Source of the DNA: Antedon mediterranea
Taxonomy: Eukaryota; Echinodermata; Crinoidea; Comatulida; Antedonidae
Direction: 5' to 3'
DNA: 60,000 nucleotides
NCBI RefSeq assembly: GCF_964355755.1
Contig: NC_092671.1
Location: forward strand, 9,251,001 to 9,311,000
Shown: one piece after another, positions 41,235 to 53,800 of the stretch
Position numbering within the stretch: the stretch's first letter is position 1
Layout of the letters: each line of letters opens with the position of its first letter
Notes under the pieces: generated by a model
The model's input: only the letters and a program-made list of their open reading frames with translations
Databases searched by the model: none
Told to the model about the DNA's origin: nothing
Translations under genes and position numbers: made by a program

Positions 41235-41655
41235 ATAGTTATAATGATGGCCAACCGGTAGAGGGGGTGTTAGTGTGTGAGGGGCCAACCAGTAGAGGGA
41301 GTTTTTATATACCATGTGAGAGGCCAACCAGTAGTAGGAGGAGTTACAACAGAGTGTGAGGGGGACAACCAGAAAGGGAGTTTCAGTGTGTGAGGGGCCG
41401 ACAAGATGATCATTTCAGTGTGTGAGGGCCAACCAGAGTGATTTCAGTGTGTGAGGGCCAACAAAAGTGAGTTCAGTGTGTGAGGGCCAACCTGTGTGAG
41501 TTTGTGTGTGAGGGGCTAACCAGAGAGAGTTTGAGTGTGTGAGGGGATAACCAGAGTAAGTTTCAGTGTGTGAGGGGCTAACCAGAGTTAGTTTCAGTGT
41601 GTGAGGGATCAACAAGAGTGAGTTTCAGTGTGTAAGGGCCAGTCAATAGAGGGGA
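41235..41655. repeat. Degenerate ~31-bp minisatellite
   Basis: About a dozen diverged units with core GTGTGAGGGGCCAACCAGAG followed by a GTGAGTTTCA-like part. Unit length varies from 28 to 40 bp. The minus-strand open frames here (SHTETYSG-like) are read-through of the repeat and not genes. Confidence 0.85.
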
Positions 41656-43911
41656 TGGTTTGATGAGCCAAACAATAAAAGTAATGTTCCAATGTACGAG
41701 GAATTCATTACTCAACAAGATTTGCGCGCGCTGAAATAAAACAGTTTTTATTAATTCAGAATGAAAACACACAGAACACAATGTTTACAAACGAAATATA
41801 TACATCCTCGTTCGGTGCATAGTTTCAGTTCGTAAGTGACGCTTGGTATCAATTTCCGGTGTGTGCCAAAATACGGTTTTTTTGCCTTGTGAAGGCCCTA
41901 AAAGTTTTTTATTTGGTCTAAAGATGAATCCTGTTTGTTTTGTTTCTGTGTTATTCATTCATTCAAATTTAGAATATGGTATTTACTTTCCTCGAATTTC
42001 TGCGAATATTTATATCAAGTCGAGTTTCAAATAGTGGTTCGAAAAGACTCTTCTATATCTCGAAGTGTCTCAGAACTTAGAACCTCTTGTTAGTAGGAGA
42101 GTTTCGATTGTAGGGGAGCCTCGATAGAGTTGACTGCAGAGTTATCATTTTTTTTTGTACTAGGTCGCTACCGTAGGCAGACCTACTGTAATAAAGTGGA
42201 TAAGATTCTATTTTTCTTCTTTTTTGTAAATACTTTTTCTCATGCTTGGACTCTCAGTGGTGTCAATGTTTTCTCTATATTCATTTTTTTAAACTAAAGG
42301 ATGAAAGGTGAAATTGCTGTTTTCCACACTTTTCTGGGAGTATCCATTATTTTCCAGTGTCTAAGATTGTTTTAAAAGTGCCCTCTAGTGTGATGTATTT
42401 TGTTCATGTTTTATAACACCCTCTCTTGTTTGGCCATGCTAAATCAGTGTTTAAACGTACCCATAGTGGTTGACTAGGCCATCATAGTCTACTTTCTAAA
42501 TTAATTGTTGGACCATAGACCTACATATGTCGTGGAACTAAACAGATTGAATGAAATGAAGCGTTTGTTCGGTTCCTCACACAAAGAAACTCTGACTTTA
42601 TCCGACTCCGGCTACAGATATCAACCCGCCGATTGATTCAACTAAATTAACTCACTAACAACTGTTAACTGTTGCTTAATTAAAACATTAATTCAAACAT
42701 CCTCAAAGAAGTTCCTGTCTAAATCATTGTTGGTTACGTTACTCGGCTTGATAGCGAAAAGTGTCGTTTTGTCAATATGTGGTGGACCGTTCGCGTGTAA
42801 GCCTTTTTATCGTCTGGCATCTATCATCTATAACTATAATTCAACTATGAAAGACGGAAATTGTTGAGTGTGAAGAAGAAGTGCGTCGGTTGTACCATTC
42901 ATGTGAAAAATAGATATCTGAGAAGTTTCTAAGGAAAAGCTCGATTTCAAGTTCAGGGTAAACAGAATGACTAGGCTACTTTTTTCCTCTCTAAAATGAA
43001 TTAAAGTTTTTCTTCTGCATCATGTAATACGAAGGATTGCGTGTGTGACTGAAATACAATGGTACGCGTTTGACATAATCTGTGATTCACTAATAATTTG
43101 ATTACCATCAACATTAGTGTTTAAAATGAATGATGAGTCAACATTATGTAATTCTCCGTAATACGAATATTATAAATGAACATAATACATGTATGTTTAT
43201 GATGCCCATTCGTGACGCCATACCATAATATAACCGCTATAACGTCTTTCCACAAAATAGAGCTTTTTTATAACGCCGTTCATTGGGGTTTGGCTAACGT
43301 GGAATGATCAACCAATTTCCCGTTACAAATAAAAAGTTTTAAAAGGCTTGCATACCTAACAACTAAAATGTCATTAGAACCACCGGATAATATACCATGG
43401 TATTCGTAGGAACACAATCAATATCAACAGTTAGGCTAATAGGTGCCTCGCAAAACGACCTTTCGTCGGAGGCTTATTTAATCATCAATGCAATATCTTC
43501 CCATATCTTACTAATTTAGTAATGTATTTTGATGGTGCTTCATGACATGTGACATTTTCCACATAGATTGCATTATACAGGATGAAAACTCAGAATTTTG
43601 GCGCTGTGACGACACGGAACATTCACACTGACTCATAATTATATAGCAATGATCTATATTCGACTAATAGCGTTTAAATATACATTCATAATAAAAGAAG
43701 ATAAGATATCTTCATTGAGGAGGCTCGACTCGAGATTGATTTCCTTTAATTAAAAAAATGATACAAAGATTTCCGTCTGAAGATTCTTATACACAGCATT
43801 ATTAGTATCATTTTCCTTTTTTTGTTGATGTTGTGACAGATGTTTGCTGTATATATACAACTTTTACATTGTGGCGTAATCTTGTACTGTACTTTTTCTG
43901 ACCTTCTTTAA

Positions 43912-44084
43912 ACGTCATGGTTCCCATTAGGACGCAACGCAAGGAAACGCAAAGTAAGCGTGTTGACAAATTATGAGAAATTGTTAAGCAACAGTTCGGA
44001 TAATCCATCGCTTGTGATTGGTCAAATTGCTTACGTTGCGCTTACGTCGTCCTTGCGTTGCGTCTCTAGTGGGAACCACGCGTT
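43912..44084. mobile_element. Palindromic MITE (GGTTCCCACTAG...GACGCAACGCAAGG family), copy A
   Basis: The whole 173 bp is close to a single palindrome. GGTTCCCATTAGGACGCAAC on the left pairs with GTTGCGTCTCTAGTGGGAAC on the right, and inner segments (gttgacaaatta / ttgtgattggtcaa) also correspond. No open frame of note. At least seven full or partial copies lie in this window. Confidence 0.85.
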
Positions 44085-44171
44085 AGCCACTATTATCCTG
44101 ATTCATTAAATCGACGTAGAAATAAGAAAAAAAAGTAAGTTTATTGAACATCGTCAGAATGTTCGTAAATA

Positions 44172-44850
44172 GGGAGGTTTCGCAACCTAAAGCTTGGTTC
44201 CCACTAGAACGTAACGCAAGGACGTAAACGCAACGCAAGCGTTTTAACCAATGAGAAGCGAAGTTATAGACAGTTAGCAATCTTAAGCGAATAAGCCATC
44301 GCTTGTGATTGGTCAATTCACTTGCGTTGCGTTACGTCCTTGCGTTGCCTCGCTAGTGTGAACCACGCTTTACGAATACGATAACGAAAACGGATACGTC
44401 ATACATTTGTGAAACTTTTGAGCTGATTCCCATTTCATATTCGTAAAGCGTATTCGTGTTGACGAATATCACCAGTCATATTCGTAACTACAAAACGAGT
44501 ACAGTTTTTGATCTATTTTGCACATTTTGCATTTGAATCAGGAATGATTCATGATTATAATATAATTATAGATTTATTGAAAGTAATTTACTAAAGTAAT
44601 TTACTAAAATGCCAAGTCAATTTTGATAAATAGAAGTCCTCACTTGCTTTGATGTTACGCTAGGTCTAGGCAGCCAAGCACCAAGCAACACGTACCTGCG
44701 CTTCGTTCAAATTTACCGCAGTCATATTTTGAACGCGCCTCAATATTTCGTTGCCATGCGAAACAGATTTTTTTATGGCTTACGAAAACGAATACGTGTG
44801 CGTGACGTATCCGTTTTCGTTATCGTATTCGTAAGTTTGCGAAACCTCTC
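44172..44850. mobile_element. Larger fold-back element interrupted by MITE copy B
   Basis: The left end GGAGGTTTCGCAA, then after the inserted MITE TACGAATACGATAACGAAAA and CGGATACGTCA, is mirrored at the right end by TGACGTATCCGTTTTCGTTA, TCGTATTCGTAA and TTTGCGAAACCTC. Removing the insert leaves about 0.5 kb with ~45-bp inverted ends and a TA dinucleotide on each side. The open frame at 44729-45010 overlaps the right end and is not considered a gene. Confidence 0.8.
44189..44372. mobile_element. Palindromic MITE copy B, nested in another element
   Basis: Starts AAAGCTTGGTTCCCACTAGA and ends CTAGTGTGAACCACGCTTTA. The core carries ACCAATGAGAAGCGAAG and CATCGCTTGTGATTGGTCAA. The flanks suggest a TTA duplication (CTA on the left, TTA on the right). 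It interrupts the left inverted repeat of the larger element at 44172-44850. Confidence 0.88.
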
Positions 44851-47800
44851 TACTACCTTTATGGATCCTGGATTAGATTTAAATATATCTGTATGTCTAG
44901 CTATACATGTTGCATTTATTTACGTCTGTCGGTCTGTTGAAACATGTTATAAAATTGATCAAGCTAACAAAACGTCTCGAACATCAAAAATGTTTATAAC
45001 TGTTGCATGAGCCAAGTTGTCTAAGTGGTCTAATATACTTTTTCTTCTTTTTGACGATGGATCTTTCCATGATTATTCTCAAATTCAATAGATATTATAA
45101 TGGAATTAGAAAACATTAGTATAGCATAGAAATCTAAGGATTTATAATTTAAGTAAGTGTTTAAAGTTGAAGTTGTACTCTTAGCGTTCCAAATATTACG
45201 TTATTTTGAGATTTGGATGTAATGATAAGCTAAATGTATATATCATCACGATGGAGATACTCCTCGATAAATTCTATTTAGGTTGTAAAAAACGTATTAT
45301 TGTAAGAAAAAAACTTGTCGACAGGAATTCTCTAAAGAGTACTGGAAACCGATGATAACCACAATTACGTTAGGCTTATGTCATAGAACTCAACTTTCTC
45401 ATACACGACTGCATGGAATACCCCAGGGTTGCAATATAGATAATAGTTTCAGACAAGCCTTAGAAAGTTGACTAGCCAAACATCGCCAATCTCGTTTAAT
45501 CATAACTACAATATTCAATATGTATACCAAACGAAGCAGGTGCTTGTCAGTTTGGTAACCATTCAAATGTACAGTACATACATGCAAGACAGCATCCATA
45601 AACAAAAACAGTTACGTACAAAAAACAACATGGGTCGCCCACGACCGGCCATGCACCTCCGGTAGGCCTAACCCCTCTGTTAATCACCAAGACGAGTTTA
45701 ACATCATTGTAGCTTATACAAATTCTTATAGTATCTCACTCACCAAAGAAATTCGATTTTGAGTATCATCAGTCTTCTAGGCCTATGTTCACACCTTTCG
45801 ATCTCATGGCTGATCCCAATTATTTCATTATTCGAATAATGTAAGAGGCCCAACCCCGTAATTAGGACTATTTCTCGCTGTACGATATAAAATGTATTTA
45901 TAGATATATACACACAATAATTAATACAGAAATTAGGCTTCCTAATTCTACTAGATACCTTTAAGCTTCTAAAACTAAGTTAAGCTCGGTGGTCTTAGCT
46001 AAGTAGGCTTATCGACTTTGCACCAGAGCTGACGTACACCTACCCATACGCTTCATTTCCCATCATTGTTATCCACTGGTTATATTAAATCCAGAGGCTT
46101 CCTGGCCATAATCCCTACCACCCACAAACATTGCCAAGATGATGGATGTTTAAAACCCCTGTTTTCTTAGAACAATTTCAGTAGGCATAAGTGTAATGCC
46201 ATTGTTTATTTTGTTTAGTTACTGTACTTTATACTGTTTACTACTTCCGAAGATGATAACATAGGTTTATTGTGGTCTATTGTACTATTTCTAGTATATA
46301 GGTCTGATGGATTAAGTGTACATTAAAATGGCGAAAGATGCATATACATTACACTTCATTGTGTGTTTTTTTCTTTAAGGGTAAGTCCGGGTTTAAAATG
46401 TATTTTCTTTATTTTAGAGTATAGGCCGTAATCTCTGCAACAAAATTATTTTTCGTCAGCAGCGGTAGTGCAAAACGAGCTTATTTTATTTTATATATAA
46501 TTTTTTAAAATATTATTTCACCGCTTTACCGATTATATTTGATAACAAACAATAGACGCTTACCTGGAGCCAACCTTTAAATTTAACCATGATTTGAATC
46601 AGTCAACATTTAAACAAATATTTAAAATAAAGTTACAAATTAAACAAAAAATTGAGTAGGTTTACGTCTGGTATTCAGTAGAAAGAAATAAAGGGGATTA
46701 AAGTATGATAATAATCCATTGAAAGTCGTAGGATTAATGATTGCAAGAATGGATTATGGGTTAAGGCAACGGATTATCGTCGTTTAATGGACATTTAGAA
46801 CATCTTCTGAACAGAAGGTCAGTCCGCCAGAATTAGGACTTAGACAATATTTTGAAAAGTTGTGTATTTCTGAACTATAATTTAGATTTTTGCGATCAGT
46901 TTTATAATACTGTACAGTTTTTACAAAAGACGCAAAAGATAAATATAATACACATTAATTGATTAAAATACAATTCCGATCGGTTTGATTTGTTTCTTAT
47001 TAACCGGTTCTTACCGCTCTGTATCTATAATTCATCCAGTAACATAGGCATATAATGTAGTGTAATATCACTATATGACGCCTGTATCATAGAACACAAG
47101 GCTAACCGTAAAATAAAGTCACATGTGATACACATTATGCAACACTCATGTGTTACACATTTTTGCCTATAATTTAGATAACACAGTGGAGATACAGTCC
47201 AGATAATCGGGTTTTATCGATCAGCATAAGAGAGGGCGTCAACATTTGTTGTTACACAGGAAAATCAACCAGGAAGGAATGCGTTTGTAATTTGTATGCC
47301 TAACTGATGAGTTCATGGGAAATTATTCCACCGTAAATTAATTCGTGTGTGTGTGGAAATCCCACGGTTCCGCTTATGAATTTTAGATAACAACGGCTAT
47401 TAATTTAGTAATCATGAGAAAATAATCATTATAATGTTACAGTTTGTAATACCGATGATAGAAGTTGACGTTCTTAGCTTCCCATATCATTCATATTGGA
47501 GAATACCCTTAGGACTTTTTCTTCTGCTGGTTACAATTTTGGTTTGAAATAATACTTTCACAAAATTGAATTTTGAATTTCTAATTATTTGGTGCCATCC
47601 ATGACGTGTATTGGAAGTATTGATAGGTTGAAACGTCTGTTTACCAACCCATTGCTTTCCCGCCTTGCTTTCAATTATGAGGCACCGGTATTTTGTATAG
47701 ACCAATTCAATACTAGGTAGTTTCAAAACGTACAGGCTCAGTCTAATGTTACCAGCGATAAGAGCACAATCTAAAGCTGTAATTGAGTCAAAATCTCAAA

Positions 47801-48440
47801 GTTGTCAGGGCCTACATCTGCCATTGAGTTAAAGTTGACCTTCTGATTAATGTTAATTGATAAGGGAACACGTATTGTCAATACACACCGAACCCGCTTC
47901 CCGGTTTAACAAGGCAAGTGACACGATGAAAGTGATCTTAAACATCGGAAACACGCATGTGTGTCAAACTTATCGTCTGATAATATGATGACGGACTTAG
48001 TAAACTAGGTGAAAAGTTTTTATGCTGTAGAGGGCGGTATTAAATGTACCGTTCCTGCCTGCCTCCTTATTTCTTATTATATCTCCTGAGAATTCGATGT
48101 GAGCAGATTTACTTCGGTTGTGCAGGTCGATTTTGAACTGTTTCCTTTAATATCCCTCCATTCCAACACTTTATAAATCAAATCCAGATGCCTCGTTATT
48201 GAAAATATCAATCTAGAGATTTTAACTGATCGGCTTTTTTTGCCAACAATAATAGGCCTACATGTTCTTCAGTTTTTATTCGTTCAGTTCATTGCTCAAG
48301 CCAATGTAGAGAAAGACAGTTTTTTTTAAACATTACTTTAACATCAGTCAATCTCAGTTATATGGTATCGAGGGGCATGTGTTGAAATAGAAATTAAGAT
48401 GTACACCACGTATATTATTTCTGAAAAGAACTGTTGAGTT

Positions 48441-48486
48441 TCTCGACGTTTCGATCAATATGCTTAGATCGTCCTCAGAAGTGAGA
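48441..48486 (-). other. Hammerhead-like hairpin motif (Penelope-type repeat remnant?)
   Basis: On the minus strand: CTTCTGAGGA, C, GATC, a 10-base loop, GATC, GAAACGTCGAG. This has the order CUGA-N-GA, helix II, GAAA, then GUC of a hammerhead core, with a two-base helix III. The standard 10.1-11.1 pair is missing (an unpaired C). Helix I could pair GAG with CUU. Known: hammerhead motifs of this minimal type occur in terminal repeats of Penelope-like elements. No reverse transcriptase frame is visible nearby. Confidence 0.35.
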
Positions 48487-49317
48487 AGAATAAAGTTAAA
48501 CGACTGTTGGAAATTCCTCTTGTATAAACTTATTCTTTACCCCTCTCGTATGAAGAGTCTAAAACTCCCATCCTAGTTAAAATCAAATCTCAACCCCCAG
48601 TCCAACCCGGCCCATCATCGCATTACTGTGTTTTTGACGTTTATTGCCGTCTATGCCACATATCACTCCACTTTAAAGCCATGTCTCCAATGTTTTCATA
48701 ACACATCAATCTCCAACATCTGTTAACGGGTCAAAATGGGCAAGCCATACAGTGCCTTGGGTATGTCGTCTGGGAGCCTTTTTCTCTCAAAGCAAACCCC
48801 CTTACGTAATACAGTGACATTCGATACCTTGCTGTTACAATCAGTACTAATTGACAGTATATGTATGACACAGGTGGGAATAGAACATCCCTCGTCACAC
48901 TGACAGTTACTGGGTATCAGATGAACTTGTTGGCATCACATTGTTTGTTTGTGTTATTATTGACTTTGATGATTTGTAATGATGACGAAAAGTGTCAACA
49001 TTTAATTCAGTTACATTGATTTGATGTTTTGCAATTGAAATCTGTCCTAAACACATTTCGACAACATAATATAGATCGATGAATTTAGACGTTGTGACTA
49101 TTAAGCTATTATAATATGAGTGATGTTAAAGTTCTTAAAAGAAGAACGTTGTGTTTACAAATTTAGAAGCGTTACAAATGAAGATCCGTTGCATTTAGAA
49201 TCGTTAGGGGCCTACATGTACAATCTTTACAATAACACTTACACGTGTAATCGATACAGTAGATTCATATAACGGTTTAACGCGCAATTTGTACATACAC
49301 AAAATCGACTATTTACA

Positions 49318-49480
49318 TGGACAATCATTACATAGGCCTACATGCGGACTCTTTTCATGTACAATCATTACATAGGCCTACATGCGGACTCTTTTCATGT
49401 ACAATCATTACATAGGCCTACATGCAGACTCTTTGCATGTACAATCATTACATAGGCCTACATGCGGACTCTTTGCATGT
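49318..49480. repeat. 40-bp tandem repeat, four copies
   Basis: Four copies of a 40-bp unit containing ATGTACAATCATTACATAGG and CCTACATGCGGACTCTTTTC. Each unit includes one TAGGCCTA palindrome. The copies are nearly identical (cttttc or ctttgc, gcgg or gcag), so the expansion is recent. Confidence 0.9.
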
Positions 49481-50399
49481 TTTATATCAAACCATAATTA
49501 TATAATTAGTAAACAAATTTGTCATAATGATTTTGAGAAAGGCAAACAGTTGCACGCTTTTAGTCAACATTGACGTTTTGAGGTAATCATATAAATCATA
49601 AAATACTAATTATAAATAAAATATCTGGATTTTGGTGTCAAATGCTCACATCAATGACGACTTTTAGCCAGAACGCCACCACGCGGTCACGATGTTAAAT
49701 CCCATGAGTATAGTAGCGGTCCTACGGACGCTTGGCAGCTATCCCATGGGCATAAAATTTCCTTTTTTATGGTCCTCTTCCTCTTATCTTTAGATTTCAG
49801 AACATCAATTTTGTTTATCAGTACAGCTAAACTGTATTCGAGTGAATAAGTAACACCGGATGATAAAACGAATGCAAGTTAACCTCTCCCCTTCGTGTTT
49901 GACCTAAACACAAGAAGGGTTTCGAACTTTATAGTATAATTATTAATTGAATTAGGCATGTAAACAATTTATCTAGCAAGCACATTCAAAATATTATTTA
50001 AAAAAAATTAGGTTTAGGCCTATTTGTGATAACATAGCCTTAATTAAACATGATCGAATTCAGCTTTTAGTAAATTAAATTTTGCAAACGATACGGTAAT
50101 GTAAAGAGGACATCAGATTTAAGTGCAGCACATCACCATTTTTACCCATATTTCAATCCGCCCATGACATGTTTGACAATATAACAATAGAAGAGGTGAA
50201 GAATGTTTGAACGACCATTTGAAAAGGTCCACCTGAGCTAGGAACATTTTAAATTCAGTATCAATTTTTCTTTTCCGGCTTAAAACGCACTTAAATGGCA
50301 TTCGATCCTTCTTTCTTTTGGCACACCATGGTGATATTATAATTGTCCCTTCCGTGAAAATATCACCCCTCATATTTTCACCCAGCATATACTGCATAC

Positions 50400-50550
50400 A
50401 ACAGACAACACAGACAGCAGTGCATACAACACAGACAGCAGTGCATACAACACAGACAGCAGTGCATACAACACAGACAGCAGTGCATACAACACAGACA
50501 GCAGTGCATACAACACAGACAGCAGTGCATACAACACAGACAGCAGTGTT
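50400..50550. repeat. 21-bp tandem repeat, seven copies, downstream of CRHBP
   Basis: Unit CAGTGCATACAACACAGACAG repeated about seven times with almost no divergence. The 21-bp period leaves the plus frame open as TTQTAVH repeats, but no gene context supports coding. It lies about 230 bp beyond the likely CRHBP poly(A) signal. Confidence 0.88.
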
Positions 50551-50779
50551 TGTAACTTTACTTATTTTCTTCAGATTATGTTTAATTTTGTAATGAACAA
50601 ACTCGTATTATTCGTTTAATTTTCTTTATTCTTAGGCTATATATACATACTTCTATATTTTACTTTACAGTTAGACAAGCGTTTTGTTAATTACACATTA
50701 TAAAATCCATGTAATATTCTAAATCATGTATAATCACTTTACATTACTCATTTTTTTCACAATAAACACAAGCTTTCAT

Positions 50780-50785
50780 TTTATT
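50780..50785 (-). terminator. Polyadenylation signal AATAAA for CRHBP
   Basis: AATAAA on the minus strand (tttatt on the plus strand) lies about 78 bp past the CRHBP stop codon. It is the first canonical hexamer after the stop, so it is the likely signal. The cleavage site itself cannot be seen. Confidence 0.55.
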
Positions 50786-50862
50786 TACAAAATCAATGTC
50801 CATGATTAAAAACTGCAGCCCGCCCTCACCCGATGTAATATGTAAAACTTTCTGTCAAGTTT

Positions 50863-53800
50863 TTAAAGACATTCGTTGAACGATGGAGAAAGTTTGGAAA
50901 ACTTGATGCGTACATGGTTGTCCGTCTGTCCGCTTGAAATAAGCCGTACTGTTGAACTTTGACACTGCAGTGGAATGGAGAGACCACCTGTAACGTAAAA
51001 AATATTATAGAATTTGTGTTTATCTTAATGGAGTCATTTAATCTGTTTTATGTAGGCCTAAGTATGAAAATTCCAACAGATGCAATATTTTTGATGGCGC
51101 TAGTTACTATCCGTTATGCATGATTAATTTATACGAATGGTTACGTAATGTAGTATAAAATACAGTGTAGACGTGTTGCTGGTGCGGGTAGCTCGGTGTA
51201 TATGTACTTGTTAGCAGGCCATCATTGTTGGGATTAAAGTCTGAATGAATTTAACTTTGTTTACACACGAGTTTTTATCGAGTATTTTTTAGTAATATTC
51301 GAGGAATCGAAAATCGGTTTGGAGAGTTTAGATATAGATTACGATACTATCTTATTTAAAATAGTACATCATTTATCTTGTACAGAAAATGATGTATCTA
51401 GAGAACTCTTATCTACCCTATTAGTTTTTACGTGAGACAGTGGTAAAAATAATGTATTTTTAGTTCAATTGTGTATTGTACAAATGATTTCTCTCTCTTC
51501 AAAATAGGACACTTATTATCGTGTCTGTAATCGTTAATTCTTAAACACGTTTTCAATTATAAACCAAACACCTAACCATTTAAATGTAATTGCTTCAAAT
51601 ACACCTATTATACAATTATTACAACCTGGCTTTATATATAGAATAAACCCAAAGGAATGTAAGGAAAACATTTTTAAGTGTCTTATTTCCTCATAATTGA
51701 TAATCATCAGTTCCTTATAAGTAAATCGTATTATTGTTCTTACTTCGTTTACAAACAATTCCGGCGGCCGTCGTCGTGTCATTAGTCGACTCATAATCCT
51801 AAAAGTAATAAATAAAGTAAAATATAAAGAAAATACTTTTAATTATTTTCAATCAGTAAAGTAACACGTTGCTGAATTGATATTTGTCGAGAGCACACGA
51901 TATTACAAAGATAGAACTGAATTATGTTCGACCTGTTTTAAACTGTTTTGTGCAACATGGTTAATGATGCCTGCATACATTTATTCTTGTTTTGTGTTCA
52001 CTAGAACGTTCCATTAGATTAACAATGCTTGGACATAACAGATAAGATATGTTTAAATGACTAACTAATATTAAGTTAGAGTTGTGTGAATGTTCTGATG
52101 ACACGATGTTTGTATTTCATTTTCTACAAACCTGAACTTCAACCGTTTCTGTCGAGCCACACATGACTTGTTCTGTTCTCATGAGTCCATAGTCAAGACC
52201 ATTTCCTTCCAAAAACTGCACTTGATCTGGTTCGCTGAAGCACTGAAGAAGTAACCACAACATTTTTTTACACTTGACATTTTGTTAAAATTTGTTAATT
52301 ATGTAGTATTTGCCAAGTAGGCTATTATCCTATTTACATGCTTTTTTGCACATAATGTACAAGTTATTGTTATGAATTACATGTTACCAATAGGTATTGT
52401 CTATTGAGTTTCATGAAAATCGATATATTGATTTATTAAAATCTCGAGTTATCTGTATCTCTTCAATATGGGCCGAATTAAATAGCACGCCCTCTCTCTC
52501 TGTGCTCTCTGCATTCTGTCAAAGATCTTAGAAAGTAAAGTCTTCGATTCTGCCAAGTATTCTGCTTATCAAGCCTGCACAAGTACTGTTAGTACATACT
52601 AAATTAATTTACATCGTGGTCCAAAATGTGTTAAAACAACTGAACCTTTAACTTGGTTTCGATACTTGGATCTCCAACCGTCATCTGAATTATGCTGATT
52701 GTCACTGGGTAGATTACCAAAAAAGTGCAATTCCGTCTCTCTCCATAATTCAACAAATCATATTCGCCGCTGGAGTCAGGTGCCATAGCATGACAAGCTA
52801 AAATGCGCAAAGTAATGGTGTTTGGTTGGTTATCATCAAACTACGCTTGTAGTAGGCATTGTAGTAGTACACTAATTCTAATTGAATAATAACTATTGTT
52901 TACTCACGTTTTGGATTTTTTCTTGTCCTAAATGTGATTTTAAAACTGCCAATGTTAGTTGGAAATGATAGCATAGCTACATTTTGTGACGATATAAACA
53001 CGCTATCGGAATCTTCTCCGCAAGCCTCAAACTGCCTGTTTTCCATCGAGTACGCATGCTCTTCTTCTGATGGAAATACAGCACCACCGAGTTTCCATCC
53101 GTCGAATATCTAAATCGTAGAATAAGGACGGTAACGATGACTTTAAATAACTCAGATCTTCATGAATACACATTTGCAGGATAATTGAATCGTGTTTTGC
53201 TATACATCGTGTAATATTAAATCTCCAACCCTATAATGGTTTCGAAACCGCAATCACATTATCACGGTTGAAACCCCGACCCTTCCTCCTCATTCCAAAG
53301 AAAAACATGTTCTTATTCATAATTCTTATTCGCCAATATATTTACATTTATTTAATGATATGATTACAGTTTGGTGTTTACTGAGAAGCAATTTGGATAT
53401 TATAAGGAGCAATTTATAAATGTCAGGAAATTAAGCACTACCAGAAAATTATTTGCTCACTCTTAATTTTCCGTCATTAGCAGAAGAAGCGTGCGTTTGC
53501 TGGCCTAGGTAGGTAGTAGTTGAATTCCAGGCTGGGGATGCGATTCTCACACCAGCGTTGAGTTTGTTCTATTTTATAAGCATTAAGGGGACGCCTTCGG
53601 GTACCACAAAGTGTCCCTCTCAATAGGAGTGTCCCTGAATAGATGTGTCAGGATTCTACTGTATCTGATTTATATCAGATCATTGTTAAGAAAAAGATCT
53701 TCAAACATTTTACCTGTAACTTATTACCATTGCATGGTATATCGATCTGTCTTATTTGAAATTCTACTAACTCGTCCATGAAATTGCCTATGAAATAAAC

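Larger units (their letters stand above)
39470..50779. other. Intergenic region between the satellite and CRHBP
   Basis: Contains minisatellites, the nested MITEs near 44 kb and the hammerhead-like hairpin, but no exon I can support. Frames such as 43808-44008, 44729-45010, 47487-47726 and 50119-50397 are repeat-derived or random. Confidence 0.55.

Noticed and set aside
41415-41781. Minus-strand frames with SHTETYSG/HTLKLTL repeats
   Set aside because: Produced by the degenerate ~31-bp minisatellite.
44729-45010. 93-codon plus-strand frame
   Set aside because: Its first third overlaps the inverted repeat of the 44172-44850 element; composition is random-looking and there are no splice or family signals.
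48441-48486. Confident active hammerhead ribozyme
   Set aside because: The 10.1-11.1 pair of helix II is absent and helix III would have only two pairs, so it is reported only as hammerhead-like.
50965-50990. Upstream acceptor for CRHBP exon 7 (gttacag)
   Set aside because: It would give a sequence without the conserved Cys257-STVRLISSG block; the acceptor cactgcag at 50965 restores it exactly.
51534-51794. 86-codon minus-strand frame inside CRHBP intron 6
   Set aside because: No similarity to CRHBP or any domain I recognise. The flanking exons join in phase without it.
52640-52660. Alternative donor within CRHBP exon 5 (gttaaag, six bases earlier in the gene)
   Set aside because: It would break the phase with exon 6, whereas the weaker gttcag donor keeps frame and family alignment.
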